Part shown: piece after piece, positions 1 to 5,505 of the stretch
Layout of the letters: each line of letters opens with the position of its first letter
How positions within the stretch are numbered: position 1 is the stretch's first letter
Assembly (NCBI GenBank): GCA_007123465.1
Contig: SKLB01000334.1
Span: 1-10,560 of the forward strand
DNA length: 10,560 nt
Direction of reading: 5' to 3'
Source of the DNA: Spirochaetales bacterium
Lineage (GTDB): Bacteria > Spirochaetota > Spirochaetia > DSM-27196 > PWMO01
The notes under the pieces: model-generated
Databases searched by the model: none
Told to the model about the DNA's origin: nothing
The model's input: only the letters and a program-made list of their open reading frames with translations
Position numbers and translations under genes: made by a program

Positions 1-143
1 GCTTGCGCGCCGGCGTCTGCTGCAATCTTTGCCTGCTCAGCGTTGGTGACATCCATAATCACGCCACCCTTGAGCATTTCCGCCAGACCAACTTTGGTCC
101 GCCAGGTTGATTTCTGGCGTTCGGACCACAGTGTTTCACTCAT
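1..143 (-). CDS. pdxS: Pyridoxal 5'-phosphate synthase subunit PdxS, 5' part only
   Basis: PdxS is the synthase subunit of the ribose-5-phosphate-dependent vitamin B6 pathway. It condenses a pentose phosphate, a triose phosphate and ammonia from the PdxT glutaminase into PLP in the cytosol. Only the first 47 codons are here; the gene runs off the left edge. Residues 25-40 (KGGVIMDVTNAEQAKI) are an almost exact match to the family's N-terminal signature. They include the Asp (D31) that corresponds to the ribose-phosphate-binding Asp near residue 24 of the Bacillus protein. The Schiff-base lysine lies outside the window. The start is ATG at 143, followed by a roughly 20-residue variable leader as is usual in the family. 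There is no Shine-Dalgarno before it. A TTGACC/TACTTT promoter would start transcription at the ATG itself. It is divergent from yggS, a PLP-binding homeostasis protein. Whether pdxT follows cannot be seen. Confidence 0.93.
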   Translation of the reverse strand, partial: MSETLWSERQKSTWRTKVGLAEMLKGGVIMDVTNAEQAKIAADAGAQ

Positions 144-149
144 GCTGAT

Positions 150-178
150 AAAGTAGCGCAGCGCTGAGCGCTGGTCAA
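150..178 (-). promoter_or_regulatory. Candidate pdxS promoter with zero-length leader
   Basis: On the minus strand, TTGACC (178-173, 5/6 to consensus) is separated by 17 bp from TACTTT (155-150, 3/6). The predicted +1, seven bases past the -10, is base 143, the A of the pdxS ATG. The weak -10 makes this uncertain, and it could indicate dependence on an activator. It was read by eye and not scored. Confidence 0.45.
159..173. promoter_or_regulatory. 15-bp palindrome inside the pdxS promoter spacer, candidate operator
   Basis: CAGCGCT-G-AGCGCTG is a perfect 7-bp inverted repeat with a one-base centre. It fills nearly the whole spacer between the pdxS -35 and -10 and touches the last base of the -35. 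A dimeric regulator bound here would cover the pdxS promoter and sit 28 bp upstream of the yggS -35. The protein that binds it is unknown, and no regulator gene is visible nearby. The G+C-rich sequence could also have arisen by chance. Confidence 0.4.
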
Positions 179-200
179 TAGCCGTAGCGCAAAGCGCAGA

Positions 201-230
201 TTGCACCGCCGGCGCGGCATCTGGTATTAT
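201..230 (+). promoter_or_regulatory. Candidate yggS promoter (extended -10), zero-length leader
   Basis: TTGCAC (201-206) is separated by 18 bp from TATTAT (225-230, 5/6 to consensus). The -10 is preceded by TGG, giving an extended TGn -10 element, which can compensate for the weak -35. The predicted +1 is base 237, exactly the G of the GTG that best fits the start of yggS. Its position inside any longer reading frame argues against a yggS start at 201. Confidence 0.55.
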
Positions 231-236
231 GACAGA

Positions 237-941
237 GTGGAACAACAGACAATCGCAGATCGCCTTGCGGCTGTGCGCGAGCGCGTTGACGAGGCGTGCC
301 GTCGCTCAGGGCGCAGCGCGGAAGGTGTAACCATCATGGCGGTGACCAAGACGCAGGACGCCGATGCCGTTCGCCAGGCCTACCAGGCCGGGATCCGTTG
401 CTTTGGCGAGAACCGGGTGCAGGAGGCGCTGCAGAAGTACCAGCCCGAGTTATGCCGGCTTGCTGGTCTCGATCTGCACATGGTCGGCCACCTGCAACGC
501 AACAAGGCGCGCGACGCAGTCAGCCTCTTTTCCACGGTTCAGAGCATCGATAAGCCGCAGACCGCAGCAGCGCTTCAGCAGTGGTGCCGCAAGAGCAACA
601 CGACAATGGATGTGCTGATTGAATACAACACCTCCGCTGAGGATTCCAAGCACGGCATCACCACCAGTGACGCGCTTTTGACGTGCGTTGAAGAGGTGCT
701 GCAGATGGATCGGTTGCAGCTGCGCGGTGCAATGACAATCGGGCCGTTTACCGAAGACCAGCAACAGATTCGTGCTGCGTTCCGCCTGCTGGCGCAGCGC
801 TTTGAGGAAGTTCGTCAGCGCTTTGCACCGCCGGCGTTTGATGTGCTCTCCATGGGCATGAGCAACGACTACCAGATTGCCATTGAAGAAGGATCAACCA
901 TGCTGCGGCTCGGCACGGTCCTGTTCGGGCCGAGGAGTTGA
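237..941 (+). CDS. yggS: YggS/PROSC-family PLP-binding homeostasis protein
   Basis: This is a single-domain cytosolic protein that holds PLP on a lysine and helps balance free B6 vitamers and amino- and keto-acid pools. No catalytic reaction is established for the family. From GTG at 237 it is 234 residues, the same length as E. coli YggS. Visible family marks are the PLP lysine K38 in AVTKT, GENRVQEA (57-64), HMVGHLQRNK (81-90), SKHGI near 137-141, LRGAM near 162-166, and the C-terminal phosphate-binding stretch LSMGMSNDYQIAI (204-216) with GSTMLRLGT. An in-frame TTG at 201 lies on the -35 hexamer, so it is rejected. The GTG has no clear Shine-Dalgarno and coincides with the predicted +1, so the mRNA may be leaderless. 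It probably forms an operon with the two genes downstream, the next starting 3 nt after its stop. Its divergent neighbour pdxS makes the cofactor that it binds. Confidence 0.95.
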   Translation: MEQQTIADRLAAVRERVDEACRRSGRSAEGVTIMAVTKTQDADAVRQAYQAGIRCFGENRVQEALQKYQPELCRLAGLDLHMVGHLQRNKARDAVSLFSTVQSIDKPQTAAALQQWCRKSNTTMDVLIEYNTSAEDSKHGITTSDALLTCVEEVLQMDRLQLRGAMTIGPFTEDQQQIRAAFRLLAQRFEEVRQRFAPPAFDVLSMGMSNDYQIAIEEGSTMLRLGTVLFGPRS

Positions 942-944
942 GCG

Positions 945-1343
945 ATGCCGGCTCGGCGCGTACTAACGCTGACACTGCTGCTGCTGTTCTGCAGCGGAAC
1001 GCTGCTGTACAGCGATGAAGCTGTGCCCGCAGCGTACAGCCCCGATGAGTTCCCCGGCTGGGCGCTGGATCTGCGCCGCGGCGAGATCATCGCTATCGGC
1101 GTCTTCCCGATAGCCCTTCTGGCCTCTTCGGTTTTCTACGATCTGATCCGCTTCGGCTATCAGAGCGCCCGAGCAGGACAGTTTGATGCCGATTACGCGC
1201 CGTGGTTCTTTTCTCCTCCCGGCGCACCGGAGCTCACTGACCGTGAGCGCGTCGGGATCCTGGTGGGTGCCGCAGCCATATCGGTGACGGTGGCGTTGGT
1301 GGATAATCTTCTCGGCCGCAGGGAACGTCGTGGCAACCGCTGA
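945..1343 (+). CDS. Small conserved-type membrane protein, function unknown
   Basis: A 132-residue protein I do not recognise. The N-terminus looks like a signal peptide: RR at 4-5, then a Leu-rich core (residues 7-22), with acidic mature-like sequence from about residue 24. Two further hydrophobic stretches lie at about 48-66 and 103-121. Between them is an aromatic and proline-rich segment (WFFSPPGAPEL, 87-97), and the tail is very basic (RRERRGNR). The likely topology is two membrane helices with a loop, the helix ends carrying FYDLIRFGY and LVDNLLG. The ATG is 7 nt after a good GAGGAG (932-937) that overlaps the end of yggS, so it is well translated in the operon. Its 3' end overlaps the start of the rluD-type gene by 14 bp. 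The placement suggests only co-expression, not a role. The coding call is supported by the RBS, the spacing and the signal-like N-terminus. Confidence 0.75.
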   Translation: MPARRVLTLTLLLLFCSGTLLYSDEAVPAAYSPDEFPGWALDLRRGEIIAIGVFPIALLASSVFYDLIRFGYQSARAGQFDADYAPWFFSPPGAPELTDRERVGILVGAAAISVTVALVDNLLGRRERRGNR

Positions 1344-2304
1344 CGGCCAGCGTTTTACCATCCGGGTTGAGCAACCGGAACTGCCGCAGTGGAGTACCCG
1401 GGTAGACAAGTACCTCACCGAGAGCGTGGGACTGTTGGGGCGCAGCCAGTTGCAGAAGCGCTGCCGTTCACTGCGAGTCAACGGAGTGGAGGTCAAAGCG
1501 TCGCGCAAGATCAAGCACGGTGATGAGATCGAGCTCGAACTTGACCCCGAGCCACCGGTGGGCGTCAGCGCTGAAAACATAGAACTATCGGTGATCTTCG
1601 AAAACCAGGACGTGGTTGTGATCAATAAACCACGCGGTATGGTGGTTCACCCCGGTGCGGGCAACTGGAGCGGTACCCTGGTGCACGGGCTGCTGTTCCA
1701 CGTCTCTTCCCTCAGCGAGGATCCCGACACGCTGCGCCCTGGAGTTGTACACCGTCTGGACAAGGACACCTCGGGAGTCATGATCTGCGCCAAGCACAGC
1801 GCTGCAAAGGAGTTCCTCAGTGCGCAGTTTGCCGCCCGGCGGACACGCAAACGCTACGTAGCCGTTACCAGAGGTACGCCGCGGCCGCTTCGTGGTAGCG
1901 TAGGCGGCACCATCAGCCGCGACCCGGCAAATCGCAAGCGTTTCCGAGTCCAGCCCGCGGGTGGAAAACCAAGCCGTACCGACTATCACGTTGCGCGGGT
2001 GTACGGTGACTATGCGTTGACCCATCTGGCTCCGCGCAGCGGACGTACTCACCAGTTGCGGGTACATATGGCTCACCTTGGGACACCAATTCTTGGTGAC
2101 TCGCTCTACAGCCGCGCTGACAGCCGCTTCCGAGAGGCTCCGCTCTGCCTGCACGCACTGGCGCTCTCGATACGCCTGCCGACGGAAAGCGAAGCTCGAA
2201 CCTTCTGCGCACCGATTCCCGCGGATATGCTGGCGATCATCAAAGCTCTGCATCAGGCTGCAGCCGGCAATCAGGGCTGGACGCCAGCTCCACAGCGACA
2301 GTAG
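1330..2304 (+). CDS. rluD: RluD-type 23S rRNA pseudouridine synthase (RluA family)
   Basis: It converts specific uridines in large-subunit rRNA to pseudouridine during ribosome assembly in the cytosol. The protein is 324 residues. An S4 RNA-binding domain lies at about 23-80 (RVDKYLT, then SQLQKR and LRVNGVEVKASRKIKHGDEIEL). The catalytic domain follows from about 88, with VVVINKPRGMVVHPGAGNW, then HRLDKDTSG at 141-149, where D144 is the expected catalytic Asp. Next come KRYVAV, RSGRTHQLRVHMAHLGTPILGD and the LCLHAL motif. The S4 plus RluA architecture and the length fit RluD (E. coli 326 residues), though RluC and other RluA-family members share much of this and the target site cannot be read. 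It starts at GTG 1330 with AGGGA at 1320-1324 and overlaps the previous gene by 14 bp, so it is probably translationally coupled. The last 65 bp are antisense to the end of the minus-strand MBL-fold gene. Confidence 0.92.
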   Translation: MATADGQRFTIRVEQPELPQWSTRVDKYLTESVGLLGRSQLQKRCRSLRVNGVEVKASRKIKHGDEIELELDPEPPVGVSAENIELSVIFENQDVVVINKPRGMVVHPGAGNWSGTLVHGLLFHVSSLSEDPDTLRPGVVHRLDKDTSGVMICAKHSAAKEFLSAQFAARRTRKRYVAVTRGTPRPLRGSVGGTISRDPANRKRFRVQPAGGKPSRTDYHVARVYGDYALTHLAPRSGRTHQLRVHMAHLGTPILGDSLYSRADSRFREAPLCLHALALSIRLPTESEARTFCAPIPADMLAIIKALHQAAAGNQGWTPAPQRQ

Positions 2305-2821
2305 TCGGCGGACCAAAACTGGAAAATATGACGGTGTCGGGCGGCAGCGCAACCAGTGAGGTGCGGATGGTCTCGATCAGGAGCGCTCGGGCGTACGCTG
2401 AAGCCGAAACGTCGATCATGCCGGCGCTGAGCGCTTCGCCGGAAAACAGCGCGCCGTTGATCAGGTAGAGCACCGATTCACGCGAGTGATCGGGCATCGC
2501 AATTGTTTCGATGCGTACTCCGTCGAGCTCAACTGTGCTGTTGTCGCCGATGAACGTGCACGGATAGGAGAAAAGCGAACGGCACGGGGCAATGATCTGT
2601 GCGTCATAGATTCGGCGTATGGTTTTAATGCCCGAAATATGAAACGAGCTCGGTTTGGTTACCAGAATAGCCGACAGATGCATTTGATTGTCTTCTATCC
2701 GGTGCAGGATGGTGCCATCAAAACTGCCCGGATCAATAATGATTGCACTTCCGGTGGCTGTGGGGCCAAGCAGATAGGAGTTGGTGCCAAATACCGGGTT
2801 GGAATGAACATAGACCGTCAC
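2240..2821 (-). CDS. MBL-fold protein related to glyoxalase II, metal site largely lost (probable pseudoenzyme)
   Basis: A 193-residue single-domain protein with the order of motifs seen in hydroxyacylglutathione-hydrolase-like metallo-beta-lactamase proteins: NSYLL and IIIDPG (13-32), the first ligand loop at 55-61, MPDHSRESV (109-117), LFSGEAL (125-131) and SSFGPPTT (167-174). Active enzymes carry THxHxDH in the first loop. Here it reads TKPSSFH, keeping only the last His (H61). H112 remains, the bridging Asp of the FTGD motif is Glu (E129), and the GHGPxTT His is Phe (F169). Two-metal hydrolysis is therefore unlikely; a binding, structural or regulatory role is more plausible. The start is GTG, overlapping the stop of the pentapeptide-repeat gene as GTGA, so the two are co-translated. 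The end overlaps the rluD-type gene tail to tail. The reading frame is intact, so it is not a decayed pseudogene. The fold is inferred from motif order alone. Confidence 0.78.
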   Translation of the reverse strand: MTVYVHSNPVFGTNSYLLGPTATGSAIIIDPGSFDGTILHRIEDNQMHLSAILVTKPSSFHISGIKTIRRIYDAQIIAPCRSLFSYPCTFIGDNSTVELDGVRIETIAMPDHSRESVLYLINGALFSGEALSAGMIDVSASAYARALLIETIRTSLVALPPDTVIFSSFGPPTTVAVELASSPDCRLQPDAEL

Positions 2822-3414
2822 AGCCGCCGTCCAGGAATCTGCCGGTAGGCATCTTCAATGTTTGAGTAGCGGAAGTCGCAGCTTGCAAGTGAGGTGTTGC
2901 CGAAGTGAACCTCGCGAACATTGCAGTTGCGAAAGCCGACGCGGCTAAGATCTGCTGCAATAAATCGGCTCGATAGCAGATCGCTGTCGTCAAAGCAGGT
3001 ATCCGTGCAGCTGACGCCGTTGAAGTTGCACTCGATCAATTCGCAGTCGCTGAAATCGTTACTGCTCAACCGGCTGACGCCAAATACGCTACGGCGGATA
3101 TCAGAGTGAGCAAAACTGCAGCTGCTGATCCGTGCAAACTCAAGGAAGCAGAGATTGAACTTGACCCGCGATAGTTCACAGCGCTCGATTGCGCAGTGGC
3201 GCAACGAGCAGCGCTCGAATGTCCTGCCGCTCAGCTGCAATCCGCTCATGCACAAGCCGTCAAAACAGAGGTCGCGTAACTCTGACTGCTGCAGCAGAAA
3301 GTCTATCGCGGCAGTTGCAGCGGCGGTAGAGTCCTGGCTGTGCTCGAGACATGTGTGCGAGCGAAAGAACGCCATTCTGGAGCAGCCGTCACGCTCACAG
3401 CGCAGCTGGTTCAT
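2818..3414 (-). CDS. Cysteine-rich pentapeptide-repeat protein with N-terminal zinc-knuckle-like motif
   Basis: It is 198 residues from ATG at 3414. Residues 6-25 hold C-x4-C-x10-C-x2-H (with an extra His at 20), a plausible small zinc site. A short helical-looking linker (TAAATAAIDFLLQQSEL) follows. From about residue 47 to 190 there are tandem A(D/N/C)LxF-like pentapeptides, for example LSRVKF, CSFAHSDI, CELIECNF, DLLSSRF and DLSRVGF, expected to fold into a right-handed quadrilateral beta-helix. There are 16 cysteines in all, many at the repeat positions that point inward. Such proteins act as scaffolds or DNA mimics, but no target is evident here. The frame stays open upstream to 3633, but that would cover the divergent zinc-ribbon gene and both promoters, so ATG 3414 is chosen. 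No Shine-Dalgarno precedes it, and a TATACT box ends 9 bases upstream. It is coupled to the MBL-fold gene by a GTGA overlap. Confidence 0.85.
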   Translation of the reverse strand: MNQLRCERDGCSRMAFFRSHTCLEHSQDSTAAATAAIDFLLQQSELRDLCFDGLCMSGLQLSGRTFERCSLRHCAIERCELSRVKFNLCFLEFARISSCSFAHSDIRRSVFGVSRLSSNDFSDCELIECNFNGVSCTDTCFDDSDLLSSRFIAADLSRVGFRNCNVREVHFGNTSLASCDFRYSNIEDAYRQIPGRRL

Positions 3415-3422
3415 AGATGCAT

Positions 3423-3450
3423 AGTATAGAGCATAACGAAGCTGGTGCAA
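3423..3450 (-). promoter_or_regulatory. Candidate promoter of the pentapeptide-repeat/MBL operon, leader 0-2 nt
   Basis: On the minus strand, TTGCAC (3450-3445) is separated by 16 bp from TATACT (3428-3423, 5/6). The predicted +1 is near 3416, two bases before the ATG at 3414. The overlapping TACTAT (3426-3421) with an 18-bp spacer would put +1 on the ATG itself. Either reading leaves no room for a ribosome-binding site. Confidence 0.5.
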
Positions 3451-3466
3451 ACGTGGCTCCCGGCAC

Positions 3467-3495
3467 TTGCCCGCGATTCCGATTCGATATACGAT
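3467..3495 (+). promoter_or_regulatory. Candidate promoter of the zinc-ribbon/murI/rsgA/mutS2 operon, zero-length leader
   Basis: TTGCCC (3467-3472, 4/6) is separated by 17 bp from TACGAT (3490-3495, 4/6). The predicted +1 is 3502, the A of the ATG. An alternative -10, TATACG (3488-3493), has a short 15-bp spacer. An AAGG lies at 3497-3500, only one base from the ATG and too close to act as a normal Shine-Dalgarno. The start points face away from the divergent promoter, with -35 boxes 16 bp apart. Confidence 0.42.
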
Positions 3496-3501
3496 TAAGG
3501 C

Positions 3502-3795
3502 ATGGCGTACTGCTTTTCCTGCAAGCACGAGTTCGATGACCGAACCCGCGTCTACCGCAACACACTGTGCCCCAGCTGCGGCAAGGAGCTGAAGGTATGC
3601 CTCAACTGCCGCTTCTACGATCCGTCGGCTCACTGGGAATGCCGCGAGAGCATTCCCGAGGCTGTGCGAGAAAAAGACCGCGCAAACTTCTGCGACTTCT
3701 TTGCCCTGCGCGCCGGCAGTCCCGCGGCAGCACCGGCTGACGCAAAGGCGGATCAGGCACGCGATTCGTTACGCAAGCTTTTTGGCGATGGCTGA
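3502..3795 (+). CDS. Small zinc-ribbon protein, function unknown
   Basis: A 97-residue soluble protein with eight cysteines: C4-x2-C7, C23-x2-C26, C33-x2-C36, then C47 and C64. This is enough for two zinc sites, the first a ribbon made by CFSC and CPSC. The middle and C-terminal marks NCRFYDPSAHWECRE and ANFCDFF resemble a conserved bacterial family that I recall only as hypothetical. The last 30 residues are Ala- and Asp-rich and end in a short helix-like tail (SLRKLFGDG). It is first in a run of four genes, and murI begins inside its final codons (8-bp overlap). The ATG is preceded by a -10-like box at the leaderless distance. A role as an adaptor or regulator is possible but not shown by the sequence. 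Confidence 0.82.
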   Translation: MAYCFSCKHEFDDRTRVYRNTLCPSCGKELKVCLNCRFYDPSAHWECRESIPEAVREKDRANFCDFFALRAGSPAAAPADAKADQARDSLRKLFGDG

Positions 3796-4582
3796 GCACC
3801 CGATCCTGGTGCTGGACTCCGGTATCGGCGGACTGCCGTACGTAAGCGCGGTTCGATCGCTGATGCCGGCTGCCTGTTTCAGCTATGTAGCCGATCACGC
3901 CGGCTTTCCTTACGGTGAACGCGATCCTGCAGATCTGCGCCACCGATTGCTGCAGCTGACTGCGCGGCTGATCGAACGCGAGCATCCCGCGCTGGTTTTG
4001 CTGGCGTGCAATACTGCAAGCGTTGTTGCGCTCGATGCTCTGCGTGAACGCTTTGCGCTGCCGTTTGTCGGCGTTGTTCCCGCGGTGAAGCCGGCTGCGT
4101 CACATAGCCGTACTCGACGCATCGGTGTGCTCGCTACCGCACGTACCGTAGAAGAGCGCTATTTGCACGACCTGGTGCAGCAGTTTGCCGGAGAGTGCAC
4201 GGTTGTCACCCAGGCAGCAGGTGAAATTGTGCGGCTGGTTGAACAGAGTCACGGGGAGCTGTCGCCGCAGGCGGTACGCCGATGCGTGGGCAAAGCGGTG
4301 GGCTGCCTGGTTGAGGCCGGCGTTGATAGCGTTGTACTCGGCTGTACGCACTTCATCTACCTGCTCGAAGAACTGCAACAGCTCTTTGGCCCGGGGGTGA
4401 CGGTCATCGACTCGCGCGAAGGGGTTGCACGCCAGGTTCAGCGCGTGGCCGGGACTCACTGTAGCGCCGGCCGCGGCGGGTTGGCCGGAGGCGCAGACAG
4501 ATTCTACACAACCGGGAGCAGCAGCGCGGCGTTGCAGAGTCTGGCTGCCCGGTTTGGTTTTGACAAGGTGTTGGAGCTGTGA
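3788..4582 (+). CDS. murI: Glutamate racemase
   Basis: It interconverts L- and D-glutamate without a cofactor, supplying D-Glu for peptidoglycan stem peptides in the cytosol. From ATG 3788 it is 264 residues, normal for the family. Visible marks are LDSGIGGLPYV (9-19) with the conserved D10, YVADHAGFPYGE (33-44), the first catalytic Cys in LLACNTAS (C74), GVVPAVKPA (95-103), GVLATARTVE (113-122), and the second catalytic Cys in VLGCTHF (C186) followed by VIDSREGVARQV. Both catalytic cysteines are present, so it should be active. The frame is open upstream to 3701, but the homologous part begins at 3788, where ATGGCTGA overlaps the stop of the zinc-ribbon gene. There is no good Shine-Dalgarno, so translation probably depends on re-initiation. 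Its stop overlaps the rsgA start as GTGA. Confidence 0.95.
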   Translation: MAEHPILVLDSGIGGLPYVSAVRSLMPAACFSYVADHAGFPYGERDPADLRHRLLQLTARLIEREHPALVLLACNTASVVALDALRERFALPFVGVVPAVKPAASHSRTRRIGVLATARTVEERYLHDLVQQFAGECTVVTQAAGEIVRLVEQSHGELSPQAVRRCVGKAVGCLVEAGVDSVVLGCTHFIYLLEELQQLFGPGVTVIDSREGVARQVQRVAGTHCSAGRGGLAGGADRFYTTGSSSAALQSLAARFGFDKVLEL

Positions 4583-5505
4583 ACGCAAACCACGGCGTGG
4601 TACTCTCGGGAGCCAACAATATTTTTCAAGTTGCGGTTTCGGACCAGACGCTGCTGTGCAGGATCAAGGGCAAGGTACTGAAGTCCGACCAGGCCGAGTA
4701 CAACGCGCTGGCCCCAGGGGACCGGGTCCAGATCTCCGATATTGCCGCTGCTGCTGGTGAACCGATGATTCTGGCGCGCCTCGAACGCAAAAACTGGATA
4801 TCGCGCTGGAACCGCAAGCGGCGGGCGCTGCAGACTCTGGCTGCCAACGTTGACTGCGCGGCTGCGGTTACCTCGCCACAGTTGCCTCCGTTCCGCCCGC
4901 GGTTTCTGGACCGTGTTCTGGCCGCGTGTGAACTCGGTGGTGTAGATGCAGCGATAATTGTCAACAAGATCGATCAGGAGCTGCAGCACGCACACATCCA
5001 GCGGCTGGATGTCTATCGCGATCTGGGCTACCGGGTGTTCGAGGTCAGCGCGCTCGGCCGGCGCGGGCTCGATGAACTATCGGCGTGGCTGCGACACAAG
5101 CGCGTCGCGCTGGTCGGCCAATCAGGGGTTGGCAAGTCTTCGTTGATCAATGCGCTGATTCCCGAAGCGCAGCAGCGAACCGGGGAGATCAGCGTGAAGT
5201 ATCAACGAGGACGGCACGTCACCACCGTTGGCAGTACGATTTCCACGGCGGAATACGTTCTGATCGACACACCGGGTATTCGCGAAATTGACCTCTACCC
5301 GCACGAGGTATCGGATATCGGCTGGGCATTCCGCGAGTTCCGCGATGTTGAGTGCGCCTTCTCGCGCTGCAGCCACCTGCACGAACCCGGGTGCGGAGTG
5401 CGCCGCTTGCGTGAGGCAGGAGAGATCGACACCGACCGTTACACCAGCTATCAGAACATGGTCGCCGATCGCGAGATTTCGGCTCGCGCACAGGGGTTGG
5501 CATGA
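4579..5505 (+). CDS. rsgA: Ribosome small-subunit-dependent GTPase RsgA (YjeQ)
   Basis: This late 30S-assembly GTPase checks the decoding centre and releases assembly factors on GTP hydrolysis. The protein is 308 residues. An OB-fold comes first (about 1-70), then a circularly permuted GTPase domain with the typical order G4 before G1: NKID at 129-132, SAL near 157-159, P-loop GQSGVGKSS (180-188), GRHVTT switch region (211-216) and DTPG (230-233). It ends with the zinc knuckle C259-x4-C264-x-H266-x5-C272, exactly the family spacing. The start GTG is at 4579, inside the murI stop (GTGA overlap); GGAG at 4573-4576 is very close to it, so coupling to murI is likely. Its TGA stop overlaps the mutS2 start (ATGA). 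All catalytic motifs look intact. Confidence 0.96.
   Translation: MNANHGVVLSGANNIFQVAVSDQTLLCRIKGKVLKSDQAEYNALAPGDRVQISDIAAAAGEPMILARLERKNWISRWNRKRRALQTLAANVDCAAAVTSPQLPPFRPRFLDRVLAACELGGVDAAIIVNKIDQELQHAHIQRLDVYRDLGYRVFEVSALGRRGLDELSAWLRHKRVALVGQSGVGKSSLINALIPEAQQRTGEISVKYQRGRHVTTVGSTISTAEYVLIDTPGIREIDLYPHEVSDIGWAFREFRDVECAFSRCSHLHEPGCGVRRLREAGEIDTDRYTSYQNMVADREISARAQGLA

Noticed and set aside
201..236. An upstream TTG start for yggS giving a 246-residue protein
   Set aside because: The extra residues do not fit the family, and the codons coincide with the -35 and -10 elements; GTG 237 gives the usual length.
229..327. An ATG at 229 just before yggS
   Set aside because: It is out of frame with yggS and its translation does not resemble the family.
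963..1625. Minus-strand open frame across the membrane-protein and rluD-type genes
   Set aside because: Low-complexity Ser/Arg composition, opposite two supported genes, no start signal.
1585..2352. Minus-strand open frame opposite the rluD-type gene
   Set aside because: It would overlap the MBL-fold gene in another frame and shows no recognisable domain.
3415..3633. Longer N-terminus for the pentapeptide-repeat protein
   Set aside because: It would run antisense through the zinc-ribbon gene and remove both divergent promoters; the added sequence has no repeat or zinc features.
3701..3787. Upstream in-frame GTG start for murI
   Set aside because: The added 29 residues overlap the zinc-ribbon gene in another frame and precede the conserved N-terminus of the racemase, which begins at ATG 3788.
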